64,000 nt of DNA from Apteryx mantelli. Lineage: Eukaryota; Chordata; Aves; Apterygiformes; Apterygidae. The notes under the pieces are model-generated. The model did not search any database. It was not told where the DNA came from and worked only from the letters and a program-made list of their open reading frames with translations. The stretch covers positions 28,602,583 through 28,666,582 of the forward strand of contig NC_089985.1 of assembly GCF_036417845.1 (NCBI RefSeq), written 5' to 3'. Position numbers and translations under genes: made by a program. The stretch's first letter is position 1. Every line of letters starts with the position of its first letter. Of the stretch, positions 43,501 through 55,900 are shown in pieces.

Positions 43501-46500
43501 GGTTTTGTTCAGTCTTGTTCATAGTACAATTTAAGTCTCTGTGTAGCAAATTACTTGCAGCTTGGAGAACTACAGCATGACTTGTTTAAGAGATAAAGGT
43601 ACCATCTGAGGGATATTGTTGTACTATGCTTCTCATTTAGCTTTGAGTTTGAGACAGAGTCACTGTGTCTATAATGCCATAAAGAGATAGGCTGAAAATG
43701 GTGAGCGATGTTAGAATACATGTTCTGGATAAGAGAGAAAAGTCAATTGGGAAAAACAGAATATATCAAGTTCAGAGGTCCTCCAGAAGTGCAAGATTAA
43801 GAAAAAGAGAATACCTGGAGCTCTTATATTGTTCTGAGGGATGCAGGGAGGGATCAAAGAGAAAAAAAGTTTATTTTTAGTTCCTTTTTTACTGTATTGT
43901 ACACTTGCTCCTGGCTTCAGAAAAGAGACTGGAGTAGACACCTTTTTCAAGCCTTCTCCTCCGAAGAATTTTAAATGGGCTTCAAATTGGAGAAGTATAA
44001 ATCTCTCTCTATATATATCTCTCAGTATATATAGTCTCTCTTTTTTATTGTATTGCTTCAAATTATTCTCAAATTACTCTCAAAACTACTCTAAAGTAGT
44101 TTTTGGTGTGTATTTATTTCATTTGTCTAAGTTCTCCCTATCTCCTTTCGTTTACATGGGCTAATCCCAATCATTTTTCACAAGACAATGAGCCAAAAAT
44201 AAACTACCTAATGTTGAGGTAATACAAGTGACAAAATAATACCTGTGTTTCAGTTTAAATCCCTTTGTTTCTCACACTGTTTCAGTCTGCCTACTGAGGA
44301 CATCTGAGAGTCTCGTTATAAAAACAATAGGTTTCCAGTTAAGCATCATTAGTGGGACAAAAACACCTGGTTTGGGTCGAAGCTCTTATAAGGCTCCAGA
44401 GCAAAATGAATGACAGTGAGGGCAAAATGCTATCACTAGAAATTGAACGGTTGCCTCACTGGGAGCACTGGTGTCTCTTCCTTTCTCTCCAGATCAATCT
44501 GAAGATGTTGTCGGCTTCCCGAGAGTTTCCCTCTGTGCCCTTTACTGAAGGTGCACTCCGGCTGAATGACTGATAAATCTGGCAGCTTACCTAAGCCTGC
44601 TCTCTCACATAGTTCTCATAGACCTTTTTCTCCCCCTCATGCCACCACTTCCTTGCAAGCCATTCAAGGCAACTTCCATGATGGTCCTTCCCACTGCTTT
44701 TGAAGAAATGCGCTGCCTTGCTTTGCCTTTGGTGGTGATTCTTGGCACCTTATTTCTCGCAGCCAAAGGTTTGGGGACTTAACCCAGGTCCTCTTTGAAG
44801 ATCTGTGTAGAGGTCTTGGCCTTCCTGTGAGTAAGAGGCAATTTACTTATTAGTTGGCAGCATGCTCCCATTTGCTCTGACTTCAAGGTGAAAAGGCAGA
44901 TTATTTTAAGACTATCCCTAAACTGTTCCTTTAAATCAGAGACATTTCTAGAAATACCTTTAATGTTCTTCATTTCAATATACTTTGAACTGGCTGCTTC
45001 AGTAATTACCTTCTTCAATATGTGGTTCCACGTATAGTGTAGACTGTTCTATAATTTTAGAGCCTATTAACCACTAACTTATATGGTAGCTTTATTTAGT
45101 GAATGTTTTGTGAGGCTCGAGCCGATAGCCTATTTGCTTGTGTTTCCTTTTTTTTCTTGTTTCCCAGGTGACTGGCCTGGCTTTTCAAACTGTACTCCAA
45201 GATCAGTTTCTTTTCCATGCTTCATTAAGACAGAGCATTTGTTATGCTCTCCTCAGACATTGCCTAAGTCTTGGTACATGCACTGCTGTCACGCCCTTTT
45301 ATCTTTTTCTATACATTTCTCAACATGTTGTGTGAATGGAAATTTACAGATGGAGCTGCTGATGTGCTTTCATGTAGAGCATGTTTTCTTTTACAGCTGT
45401 ACGTCTCACATTTTAATTTCCCTTTGTTGTTACCAGCAGTTACTTCTATGCCTGGAGGATGAGCTATTCCCACACTTCTCCACAGCTCCTCCTAGCAAAA
45501 TTTCTTTGTAGACTGGTTGGTGATGGGAACTAAGAGGTTATAGGGTTGTTACCTTCCAGAAAGACACTGAATTATATAGTACCAACTCTTCTACCTAAAA
45601 TGATGTCTTTTGACTCTAAGTTCAACGATGACACCGTAATAATCTATTAGAACAATGGTTTAGGCATGCTGGTAATACAGAAAGCCCAGAAGCTGTCCAC
45701 ATGACCTAAACATGGCTAGATTTCAAAAAATCGTTGATGTTTATGAAGTGGCAGTTTCACTAAGAAAGAGATGTGAGCTTCATACATACACAAAAAAATT
45801 GTGTTAAGACTCTTTGGTTCTGTTAGTTGTCAGTTCTGCTTTTACTGCACGTTAGACAGCAGCCACGGGTACCTGTGCTGTGGAACAATTGCTAGTGGTC
45901 CTCAGACAAGGTGGTACAGGATGTTTTTATAACTACTTAGGTGTTAAAATAAATATATGTGTTTAAATGTATATTTTTATTATACTGTAGATATTTATAT
46001 GCTGTACTTATTTATTAAGGGTATGTGTATGCAGTGGAGTTGTAAAGTTGACCAATTTACTTCAGAAAGCTCGCAGATGTATGAATCCAAATACTTTTAC
46101 TGGCTGTAGGACATGTCCTAACTCAGACTTTAAATGAAGAGGATGCCAAATTTCTGTTTACTGTTACTTCTGCCATTCCTTGTTTTTAGTATCACAGTGT
46201 CCAAAAACTCTGGGAAAAATGTTATAAATGTTGGAAGCATGTACTTGACAATACTTGTGCGATTTCTCTTGCATTTCTTTGTATTTTCCAGCATGAGCTC
46301 TATGGAACAATTACAGGGTTCAGACACTAATAATGAGTTCAAAGGAATTTGGTTGCTTTTAGAAAACCACTAGAAAAATAAAAAGGTAACATCAACCAAC
46401 ATCTTTCTAAGTTAAAAAATTAAAAATATTGGGTTGGATATTCAGCTGAGGTAAACTGACCCAATTCCATTTACTTTCACTAAGCTGCATGAGCTTCTCC

Positions 46501-49500
46501 CAGAAGAAACCATTGGCCTATGAATAAATAACAACTAACTTGCCAGAGGAGGATAGAAAGCCAACAGGACAAAACTATAGAAACTGTCCAGGGTATCTCT
46601 CTGGCTGGCTTTATTCCATTGCCTTCCCTGAAGAATTAAAGAATTGAGTAATTATGTCCCATTTCAGTTCTGAGACCAACATTATTTGCTGATCAATGCA
46701 GGAATTGCTTGAAAATTAAATTCAGAAGTTGCTTTCCCTGTCATTTGCCTTTACACACCAAGGAAATAATAATCTTCCTAGTGTTTTCTCAGGAGATGAG
46801 CAAAAAGAAATGAATTTAAGTATTACTGTAAACAAAATATATACAGTTAAGAAATGGGATGGTTTCTGAAATAAAGTTTTAAAGAACTTTCAAAAATGCT
46901 CTGCGATATGATAGAGCAAATTTTTCAAGCCCTATTCATATTGAGAACTATTTTATTCCTAGAGTGTTAGCAATGAAGTTACAGAGATTACTCAAAGAGC
47001 AAATTAGTGCCAGTAATACTAGATATAGCTCCAGTTAAAGTCAGTGAACAGATCCCATTAACTTCAGTATGGGGTAGAGAGGGTAGTGAGCCAGAATCTG
47101 CCTTTAGCTTTTGCCTATATTCAGACTAAAAAGCCTTGAAAATAGAATTTGAGCTGTTAAACATTAAGGCTGCACGCACCGTGCTACAGAATGAAATTTG
47201 TATCATTCTGGCCATGTAAAATTTTTCCTGCAGCAAAGGACAGTCTTCATCAGGAAAAGTCAGAATTGTTCCAACACAAAGTCAAATGGGCAAGAAATTT
47301 TCTGCAAGATGGGAGATGCATTTGTTTAGAGTATAAGAAAAACAACTGTAATTGCAGACCTGGATCCACATCTAGATCCTATACTTCCTAGATATAGGAA
47401 TTTGTTCAGCCCTCATTCTTTATATTGGAAAGAAAAAAAATTAATTCTTGATAGTCTTATCCAAAGGTATATTCAAGAGTTAGTTTTGTCCTATGCCATT
47501 TATGAGCAATGTGGAAACATAGCACTGTAGAGGGTATGTGCTTGCTTGATAAATAGATATGAATATCAGTGCTCCCTTTAATATTCTAACCTAAAACTGT
47601 TTTATACAGAGAATGGGATTATGGTTAATATATGCTGTAGTAGGAATAAGCATGTAGCAACTTTCTTTCAAAATAATGAAACATATGGTGCTCAATTTAT
47701 TACTGAACTAACTTTCATATTAACTTAAAAACGAAATCATGTTCTCAGTTTTATATGATTAGACCCTTGAATCTTTGGAAGTCAAAGTCATTGATTACAT
47801 ACTGGTAGGTGATTTTGCATTTTTTTTGAGGGTAAAGTCAATGCCTGCTGTTTGAACTGGCAAAGTATTATCTGTTCCTTCCTTGGGAATAATACACTGC
47901 TTATCTGACCCGTGACCTGGTGTCACAGTGACCTAGTGCTGTGAAACGAAGGCATCACAATCCTCATATATTCTGTACCTAGAGTAAGTTTATATTGAGC
48001 TTGCATTCTGATATCGTAAACTTATCTGACTCTCTAATACAGGAAAATGATCCAGATCCATCATGCTCTGACAGTGGTCCTATGGTATGAGGGAGTACAT
48101 AGCTAAGGTGAAGGTCTACAAAACAGAAGAATAATAATCATTATACCTGGTAATACTGGCTTCTGGGGAAGAAGTCAGTGCTTTCCACTTTCCTTCAGAA
48201 AGACTCTTACACCTTTTAGGTGGAACCACAGAATAAGTGACAATTTGGATCATTCTTTTTATATTTGTACAGCTCCACACTTAAAAAAAATAATAAGCCC
48301 AAATCCTTTCTCAGGAGAGTCTGCAGTTTTATATCTTAATATACTTGGCCTAGTGTAAAGAAGAAGAAAGACTTGACACTTTTCTTTTCCACCAGTGCTT
48401 CAGGCCTTATCCTACGGATAGAGGATCCTCACCACGGTGGTGGATTACAGAGGACAATGGGTCTCTGTCTGTAGTGCCGGCTGCACTGTAGCTCAGCTGT
48501 TCACAGCACCTCCTGTGAAAGGGCTACTACCGAGTCTCTGCTAAGCTAGGTTATGCTCTGCCTTCCTTGCTGCTAAGGCATACAGGATGGCTTGGCTCCT
48601 ACTCACCTCCCTACTGCAGGTGATGGTGAGCAAAGCCATTACACAGTGCTGACATTTTATAATACACAGTATATCCGAATAAACGTTACACAAGTGATTT
48701 CTGTCTGAATAATGTATTAGCCATTATAGCTCTAACCAAGAATGCAATTACAAACAGTACCTCGGCCTATAGAAGAACAATGTTGAATGCAGTGCGCACA
48801 AACTCTCTGGTGTCCTGTTTGTGAGTCACCATTTCATTCCCAAAATGACTGAGGTGGAGATATGGTAAGGCTAAATTTCGGGGCTATTTGATTTCCTGTC
48901 AGTATCAATGCTGCAAAAGCTAATCACTCTGTGACCGAGAAGTCTAAATTAGGGTTAAGATAAACTTGGAGAAGTTATCTTCTAGTGCAATAGAATTACA
49001 TAGCAAACACCAGTCCTCAAATATGACGTGACTCAAATCTCAGATGACAAGTTGTCTGACATTTAACCCTAATGAATGACTTGGGAAATAGTATATACTG
49101 AAAGAGGGTAAAAAAATCCCAAAGCTGCTTAATTAGTAGGCTAGCTGATGAACTAATGATGATGGCAATGATGGTGAATTATAAGACTCCAAAATGTTTT
49201 TTCTGTATTTTAATTTTTTTAAAAAAACTTTTGAACGTTTTAATAAAGCTAAGTTGCATTGAAGCAATTCATTTTCAGATTGAGAATGCTGGAGTTTTCA
49301 ATTCCACAGTCTTCCTCTCTTTTTCTCACTTTCATTCTTTTCTCTGGAAATGACAGGTGAAACCATGCTAGACATCAGAAACAATCCCATTGAGAAGTTC
49401 ATTGAAATGCACAAAAACATGGTTTCAGTTTAACTGCATATATTAATGAAAATCAAATTTATTGAAAATAAATTCTACCAGCTGTACTATAAAATTATAT

Positions 49501-51878
49501 CAACAGCTTCTTTCGAACCATGCATATTCCAAGAGCTAGACAAAATATAAATAGCATTTCTACCTCCTTCATTTTGCAGACATTGTATCCGATTCCCACA
49601 GTTACCACTTCATTGGTGGTGTTCCAGCATCAAACTAGGATAACAGTAGGGCCTGTTGGTTTCTTTCTAGTAAAAGGAATGGAAGTCAAAAAAAAAAAAA
49701 AGAAAAAACTTTTAAATCAAGCTAATGTAATAAAATTCCTTTGTGAATGTACTAGAATCAGCATATGGCAATTTAGCCCAACCCAGAACACATTCTTATT
49801 CATTAGACACTGTCCAGAGTCTCCAAAGAGAATATCAAACATTATTGGAGGCTCTACTACAATAGCAAATGCTGAATATCTTGAAAATTTTTCAAGGAAT
49901 GCATGTTAAATATGAACTAGGTATGAGGTTTTTTTATAATTTTTGAGTAAAGCTTTTTCATCTTTAGAAATGAGGAAATCTGAAAGCTAAAAATCACTTA
50001 GCTTAGCCAACTGATTATATATATTTTAACCAGCTATGGTTGCTTGGGAGCTGTTTTGCTAATCCCTGCTTTGTCGTTAGGCTATATATTAGCAGGATGG
50101 AAATGGCATCACTGCACCATAATTCAGCAACATGAATACAGAACAAGGAGAGTGCAGAGCTATCGGCAGCAGTACAACAGCAGATAATAAGACTCTGTTA
50201 CCCAAGCAGAATGTGTTATGTAAAGACAATTGCAGTGTAGAAGCAATAGCTCTAATCAGGTTAATTAGGCTGCATTCATGTTTCATTTATGGTACAAGTA
50301 CCCTGTAAATGCAAAGCAGCCTACCTCATCTTGCTGAAGCCCTCTTATACAGCTGTCATCGTCTCTGTTACACTCAACACCATATATTCTCTTTCCCTTA
50401 AAAAAAATCCCAAGATATTTCCCATCACTTTTTAAAATTTCTTTTTTTCATTGTTTATAGCTCAAAAAAAAAAAGTTATGATACAGGTTCTGTATAAAGT
50501 CCATACCCACATTAAAATTCCTTCCTCTGCAACCAAATTAGGCACATAGAAGTTGTTTGTAGAGGCTTGTTTAATTGCATTTTATTTATTTTTCCAGTAT
50601 TTTCATGCTCACTACCATGACATCATATTGGCTTTAAAAAATGTGGTTCTCACCCTTCCTCCTTTTATTCGTTTTCTTAAAGTGATAGATTGCTTGTTAT
50701 TCTCTCAGAGCTGGCTGGAAGGACGTGTCTGCTTTGGAGGAAAGATTAGAGCCCAGTGCTGTGACCCTCCAATTCTAGATGTTTCTCCTTTCCACTCACT
50801 GAATTTATTAGCTTGTCCTTTTAAAGTAATAGTGGGTACAACAATTTTGAGATCACTTTCTCCTCATTCCCAAGAATCCAAACCTGGATAGAAAAGAGCT
50901 ATTAAAAAAGAGAGAGGACGTGTTGCAGATGGGGGGGGATCCTGCATAATCTTAATGATTTTAATTAACTTCCTAGCATTCAGCTGTTTACATGCTAATG
51001 GCAAGCTTAGACTCTTTTGCTATTCCCCCATTAGAAAAAGGAAAAGTAGTATTTTCACTATCCAGTTAGAGCAAATCTATTTAAGTTGTATCTTAATTAT
51101 AAAGGCTTTTATTAAAATTGAAAGATATTATAGCTAAGTGTCCCTTAGATATTATTTCAATATACTGTTAATAACATCACTTAAATTAATATTCTTCTTA
51201 CATAGTTTTTGTGTTCTGTGCTGTGGAAGTATGGCCAGTTCAGCATGATAGCACAATATTACTGCAGAGGTCAAACTGTATCATTGATTAGCAGTGCCAT
51301 AAAAGCAGGGTAGCTGAAGCAGGACTGTTTTACATGGTACCACTTAGAGTATTACATTGTTGCTATGCATTTCCTTCCATTATGGGCTGCAAACAATATA
51401 ACTGTGACAAGGCATTTCTTCCTTTAGTAAATAGGTATGCATTTTATGAAATACTTCCTCCCAAGATCACTACTGTGTAACCACAGCCCGGTTTAACTGA
51501 AGGTTAAAAAGTATGAAAATGCTACAGCTGAAACAGGTTTAATAGCTCATTTCCATTTACTTTTCCATCAGAATTGGATGAATCAAATGGAAGGTATATG
51601 AACTGATCACTTTGTAATGGGGGAGTAGGCATCTCTATGTCTAATACTCTATCTTCATTACTCCTCAGTCCGGTGGCATTGCTCCAAGTAAATGAAGTAA
51701 TAGCGTAAAGCGCCTGTTGGAGGGGGCCCGTTGTAAATGCGTTCTCAGGCCTTTGGACCAAGCTCTGGTTTCACCCCTCTCTGTCCTGGTGAGTAGCTGC
51801 AGCCCAAGAAAACCTTGTTCTTTCTTGTTTAGCTGTCTATGTGCATTACTTGCAAGTGTTTTGTACCTTTAACAGCCT
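34546..51878. other. Intergenic desert before VTG1
   Basis: In 17 kb I recognise no exon, RNA gene or transposon. Open frames such as those near 41462-41851 (minus), 45083-45511 (plus) and 49520-49909 (plus) have no family features, no exon-like borders and include low-complexity stretches. Short A or T runs and a CTCTCT/TATATA patch at 43999-44043 are present. Confidence 0.5.
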
Positions 51879-51936
51879 CGAAGAAATACCGAACGTATAT
51901 TTCTGAGCGAAGAAATACCGAAGGTATATTTCTGAG
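51879..51936 (+). repeat. 29-bp tandem duplication upstream of VTG1
   Basis: Two adjacent 29-bp units (51879-51907 and 51908-51936) differ at one base (C to G). Each contains GAAATACC followed by GTATATTTC, a near-inverted pair able to fold with a 2-nt bulge; pairing is best in the second unit. It lies about 1.05 kb before the VTG1 start codon. Confidence 0.9.
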
Positions 51937-52044
51937 TCCTCCTTCCACGCCCCCTCAACAACATGCTCCTTTGTGCCCAGACACTGAAAGGAGATGGTTT
52001 CTACGTGATACGAGATTTGCCATTTGACCAGAAGGCAAGCTTAA

Positions 52045-52057
52045 GGTCAAAATGAAT
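52045..52057 (+). promoter_or_regulatory. Imperfect oestrogen response element upstream of VTG1
   Basis: GGTCA-AAA-TGAAT matches the palindrome GGTCAnnnTGACC at 8 of 10 fixed positions. The left half-site is perfect; the right half has two mismatches. A further TGACC half-site lies at 52025-52029. It is about 0.9 kb before the ATG. Vitellogenin genes are classical oestrogen targets, but this site is a sequence match only. Confidence 0.35.
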
Positions 52058-52227
52058 GCTAAACTGTTTCCAAAAGTATGTATAACTGAGCTTAGGGAGC
52101 AAACTCACTCATGACTAAATGTATACTTTTGCTAAGAATTGATTTAAATGTTGTTACAAGGAGGAAATTTTAGATACATTTTCCCAAGTATCTCTGCATC
52201 CAAAACCCCTTGAGAACCTGACCCTCC

Positions 52228-52234
52228 TGACTCA
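52228..52234 (+). promoter_or_regulatory. AP-1 consensus site upstream of VTG1
   Basis: A perfect TGACTCA, with a TGACC half-ERE 4 bp to its left (52219-52223). ER and AP-1 can act together, but such short sites arise often by chance. Confidence 0.3.
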
Positions 52235-52824
52235 CAGAGGTGCTTTTGGAAACATAAGTATTGTTTTTTATTAGAATTGTTTCATAAGCAAATAAATTAA
52301 TTTTCTTCTTGTTTTTATAGTATAAACCTTGATTATTAGCCCGAACCTAATGTGAAGGGCATACTGAGAAGATTCTTCCCAGGTGAAGGTAACAAGATAC
52401 GTTTGCACAGAAAGCCATGATAGATACAATGTAAAGATAGTTCTCATTGCATGACTATGAGCTTAAAGGTATCTCAGTCATAATACTATAAAATCAGTCA
52501 CAAGTTTTCCTCTAAAAGTAGGTTTCATTCTTGAAGGATTAAGATGTGTATCCAAAGCTGGGATCCTCAGCAAGAGTAATTCAACAGGACATCAAAATAT
52601 AATTGGAGATATGATTGGCCAAATTATTTTAGTTATGATTGAGGAACTATTTTGATTTAAAAAAATCTTTTAAATTATTGTTTTACTGTATAACTGCAAT
52701 GTGCAGGAACTAAAAAAATAGAAAGCAAGATATTTCAAAAATAAATCCTGTCTTTCACATACGGAGTAAAATTAGTTGGCATCATGAAGTGGTTTTAAGT
52801 TGTCAGCGTTCATGCTCTCAGAAA

Positions 52825-52873
52825 TGTTTATTCTTTGATTGATCAATACACATTCTAAAATACGCTTATTTGT
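52825..52873 (+). promoter_or_regulatory. FOXA-like and ONECUT-like cluster in the VTG1 proximal promoter
   Basis: Two FOXA-type TRTTTRY matches, TGTTTAT (52825-52831) and TATTTGT (52867-52873), flank a perfect 10-bp palindrome ATTGATCAAT (52838-52847) carrying the ONECUT/HNF6 core ATTGAT on both strands. The cluster lies roughly 75-125 bp before the expected start site, fitting liver-restricted expression. The factor assignment is inference. Confidence 0.4.
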
Positions 52874-52915
52874 CAAACCAACATGCCAAAAGAAACATGT
52901 GATAACATATGCCTT

Positions 52916-52923
52916 TATAAAAG
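52916..52923 (+). promoter_or_regulatory. VTG1: VTG1 TATA box
   Basis: TATAAAAG, a strong TATA box 44 bp before the start codon. Transcription should begin near 52946, leaving a very short leader of about 13 nt, as is typical of vitellogenin genes. Confidence 0.8.
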
Positions 52924-52959
52924 AGGACCCAACATGTTCACCTTTGCTTTATCCCCACC

Positions 52960-52999
52960 ATGAGGGAGTTGATTTTAGCCCTGGTTTTAACCCTTGTAG
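52960..52999 (+). CDS. VTG1: VTG1 exon 1 coding part (signal peptide)
   Basis: ATG in the context CCCCACCATGA, then RELILALVLTLV and the first base of a Gly codon, ending at donor GTAAGT. This start is chosen because it follows the TATA box closely and gives the family's usual signal peptide. Confidence 0.93.
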
Positions 53000-55900
53000 G
53001 TAAGTAACTTATCTGCTTTGATGGATTTAAAATAAGAGAGTCAGGAAAAGGTTTCAGAATCTAAATGTGATTCATTAATAAATACAAGCTTTGAAGTTTT
53101 ATAGAAAAATCCAATTTATGACAAATTTTTTGTTGTAGGAAAAAAAGAGACTTTTACCTATACACTGAATTAGAAAGAAAGTTAATTGGAAAGAGTTATG
53201 CCATATGTACAAGCTGAGATGTAGCTTTTCATACTAAAATATATGAACATTTTGGGTTATTTCTGCTTTGTCATTTCCTTACTCTCTTTTTTTTTCTCTT
53301 TCAGGGAGCCAACATCTTAATTATCGTAAGTAATTTTCCTATCAGCTAATATAATTATAATGAGTGAAATTCAGAATAGAATCTGAAAAGTATATCAATG
53401 TTTAATATGATTTTAAAACTGCTAATTTTCTTCAGATGCAATATAAAAATGAAAAAAATTCATCTTTTCTGTTTCATACATTCTGATAGGGGTACTTTAA
53501 TATATTCCATACAGTCTCTATAATATTTTGTGGGAACTATTTCTTTGCAGAACCTGATTTCAGTGAAAACAAGGCTTATACGTATGATTATGAAAGTGTA
53601 CTTCTCAGTGGACTTCCAGAGAAAGGACTTGCAAGAGCTGGAATAAGAATAAGAAGTAAAGTGGAAATTAGTGGTATTGGGCCAAAACTTTGTCTTATTA
53701 GGGTAAGAAAATGTATCCAATTTGAAAGGTAAAAATTACCTTCATACTTGACTTTTTTTTTAAGCTTTTGGGAAGTAATTAAGTTTCATCATATGTTGTG
53801 CTTACTCAGGCAGACTGTAACTAACAGTGCCCTAAATTCTATTTGCACTTTGCCAGGTAATTCTCAGCTCAAGCCAACCTTCGGCTTGAAGGATTTCTTC
53901 TGCTTTGTGGTCAGGGAGACAATGGAATGTAATTTGAAATGAACAATAATTTATTACTGGATCAATCCAGTTGTTCCAAACTGTACAACCTAGGATTATT
54001 TAATCAACTGATTTCGTAAGCAGAAAATGAAAAGCAATAAAACATGCGACAGTAGTTGGATGTGATTCAATATTTAGCATAATTAATGTCTTCTGGTTGC
54101 TTCTTTTGCTGCAGGGTCCCAAATGACATCCTTTGTCATCCTCAATTGTATATTTTTACTGCATGCTGAGTAATTACTAAGAGTTCTGATTATGTGAAAA
54201 ACACTTCTGCCTTTAACAGAAGCCTTTACGTGCTTCTAATGAATGTATTGAAACATACCCCTCAATTGCTTTGCAAAAACTCTGCTTAGTCTTCTGTATA
54301 TGTGGAAGAAAAATGGTCTTTTTAAAAGCTTTTATTTGGCAAATTGAAAACTGCAGATGAAAAAAAAACTGGTGACTGTCTGATAAATGCCTGTAAATGC
54401 TGTCGCCTTCAAGCCTGAACTAGCCTCTGTTACTAGGTATTTTTGTAAGTTCAAGTTATAATAGATCTAGACAGGAAACATTGCTTTTCCATGACCTTTG
54501 CAAGTGGCTGGATTTTTTTGCAAAACCCAAGGAAATAGAAGCCACACGTCAGTACTGGTGAGTAGAAGGCTTCCCTGGCAGAGAGGAGGCAGAATCAGGT
54601 CTTGTCTGTGCCCCACCAGTCGTGGGGAAACAGTTCTTGGTATGATGGGGTACGTCTTCACCAAAAATTGCCTCCGGTTCCCTAAAACCTTTCAATACTG
54701 TTTCACCTGCTCTAGTGCATTTGGGGAAAAGTTTCAGTTTGAAAAATAAACATTTTCTTGCAAGAAAAAGAAGAGAAAAGAAAAAAAGTCACAAGATTTT
54801 GGGCAAGTTCTAAGTGAAAGGTAATGATACATTTATTCCCTTCTGCACTACGAAAAGTTTATTTTGCTGCTGTTATATTTAAATTAGACAGTTCGGAGGG
54901 ATTGTTCAGGGAATTAATCTTTCATCTTTAGGCTACTAGTTCACATTCAGCCCAAGTAAAAAGCCCTGGTCCCTGGGTGGTTTCCAGCTGACAATTTTTT
55001 CATCACAAACCCACAAGTAAGAATCGCCTGCTGTGTTCGAAGCCTTAGCAGGCAGTGTAGGTACTGACTGGGCCCTGAGGGCTGGGGAAAACTAGTGGAA
55101 GTGACCCTGCAGCACAGTCCTCAGCCTGCCCGTATATGATATGCCAGAAGCATGTCTAAGAGGCAGCATGAGGGACTTGCTCTGTAACTGCTTCCTCCAT
55201 AAACTTCACTTACTGGGGTTGGCAGTGATCTCCACGAAAAATAACAAAAATAAATATGAAAGTGCAGTTTCCAGCGATTTGCTGTATGAGGATTTAGTTT
55301 GTGTGGCTTTGGGGGAAATTGATCTGAGTTTCGCATCACATTGCCAGCCTAAGGTGTCACAAAAAAGTCTCTCTAAATTCTCAAAATATATAAGGGGGGA
55401 GGATCCTCTAAGAAACTAAGCTAAACATGCCCCATTCTCGTGGGGTAGAAATAGTTCAAGTTATACATAGTTTAGCATAACTTTCTACTCTCTTAGACTT
55501 GGCCCAGGTTAAGGCTAGAAGACAAAGTGCAGAATAGGGCTGGTACCAGTTAGCCTGAGCCTTTGGCTTCGACACTCCACAGAAAAATATGTAGGGAAGG
55601 ACAGTTTTTGCAACCTCCTCTCCAGTGCTCCACTAATTATGACTATCTGGCTGGCCCAGCAGCCATGTTGTTATTAGTTTCTGACTCCTGCCTGTGCTCT
55701 GTGACCCCAGTGAGGGAGATGACAGAGTTCACAACAGGAGTTAATGATGCTTTATGCAACATTAACTTTCTCCTGCAATTTCCTGCAGATCTTCCATCCT
55801 GCTTTTGGATGGAAGCAACCTGCTTCATGCAGCTCTTCTCCGGCTCATTTTTTCATGCAAGTCAACCTTTGTCAATATGGATTATCTGTGAAATAGAACA

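Larger units (their letters stand above)
51937..52824 (+). other. VTG1 upstream flank
   Basis: The distal 5' flank of VTG1, with the ERE-like and AP-1 matches listed separately and an NF1/CCAAT-like TTGGCCAA near 52616. No exon seen. Confidence 0.5.

Noticed and set aside
52801..52813. TGTCAGCGTTCAT near the VTG1 promoter, sharing GTCAGCGT with the remembered chicken VTG2 ERE
   Set aside because: Only 5 of 10 fixed ERE positions match; the right half-site is essentially absent.
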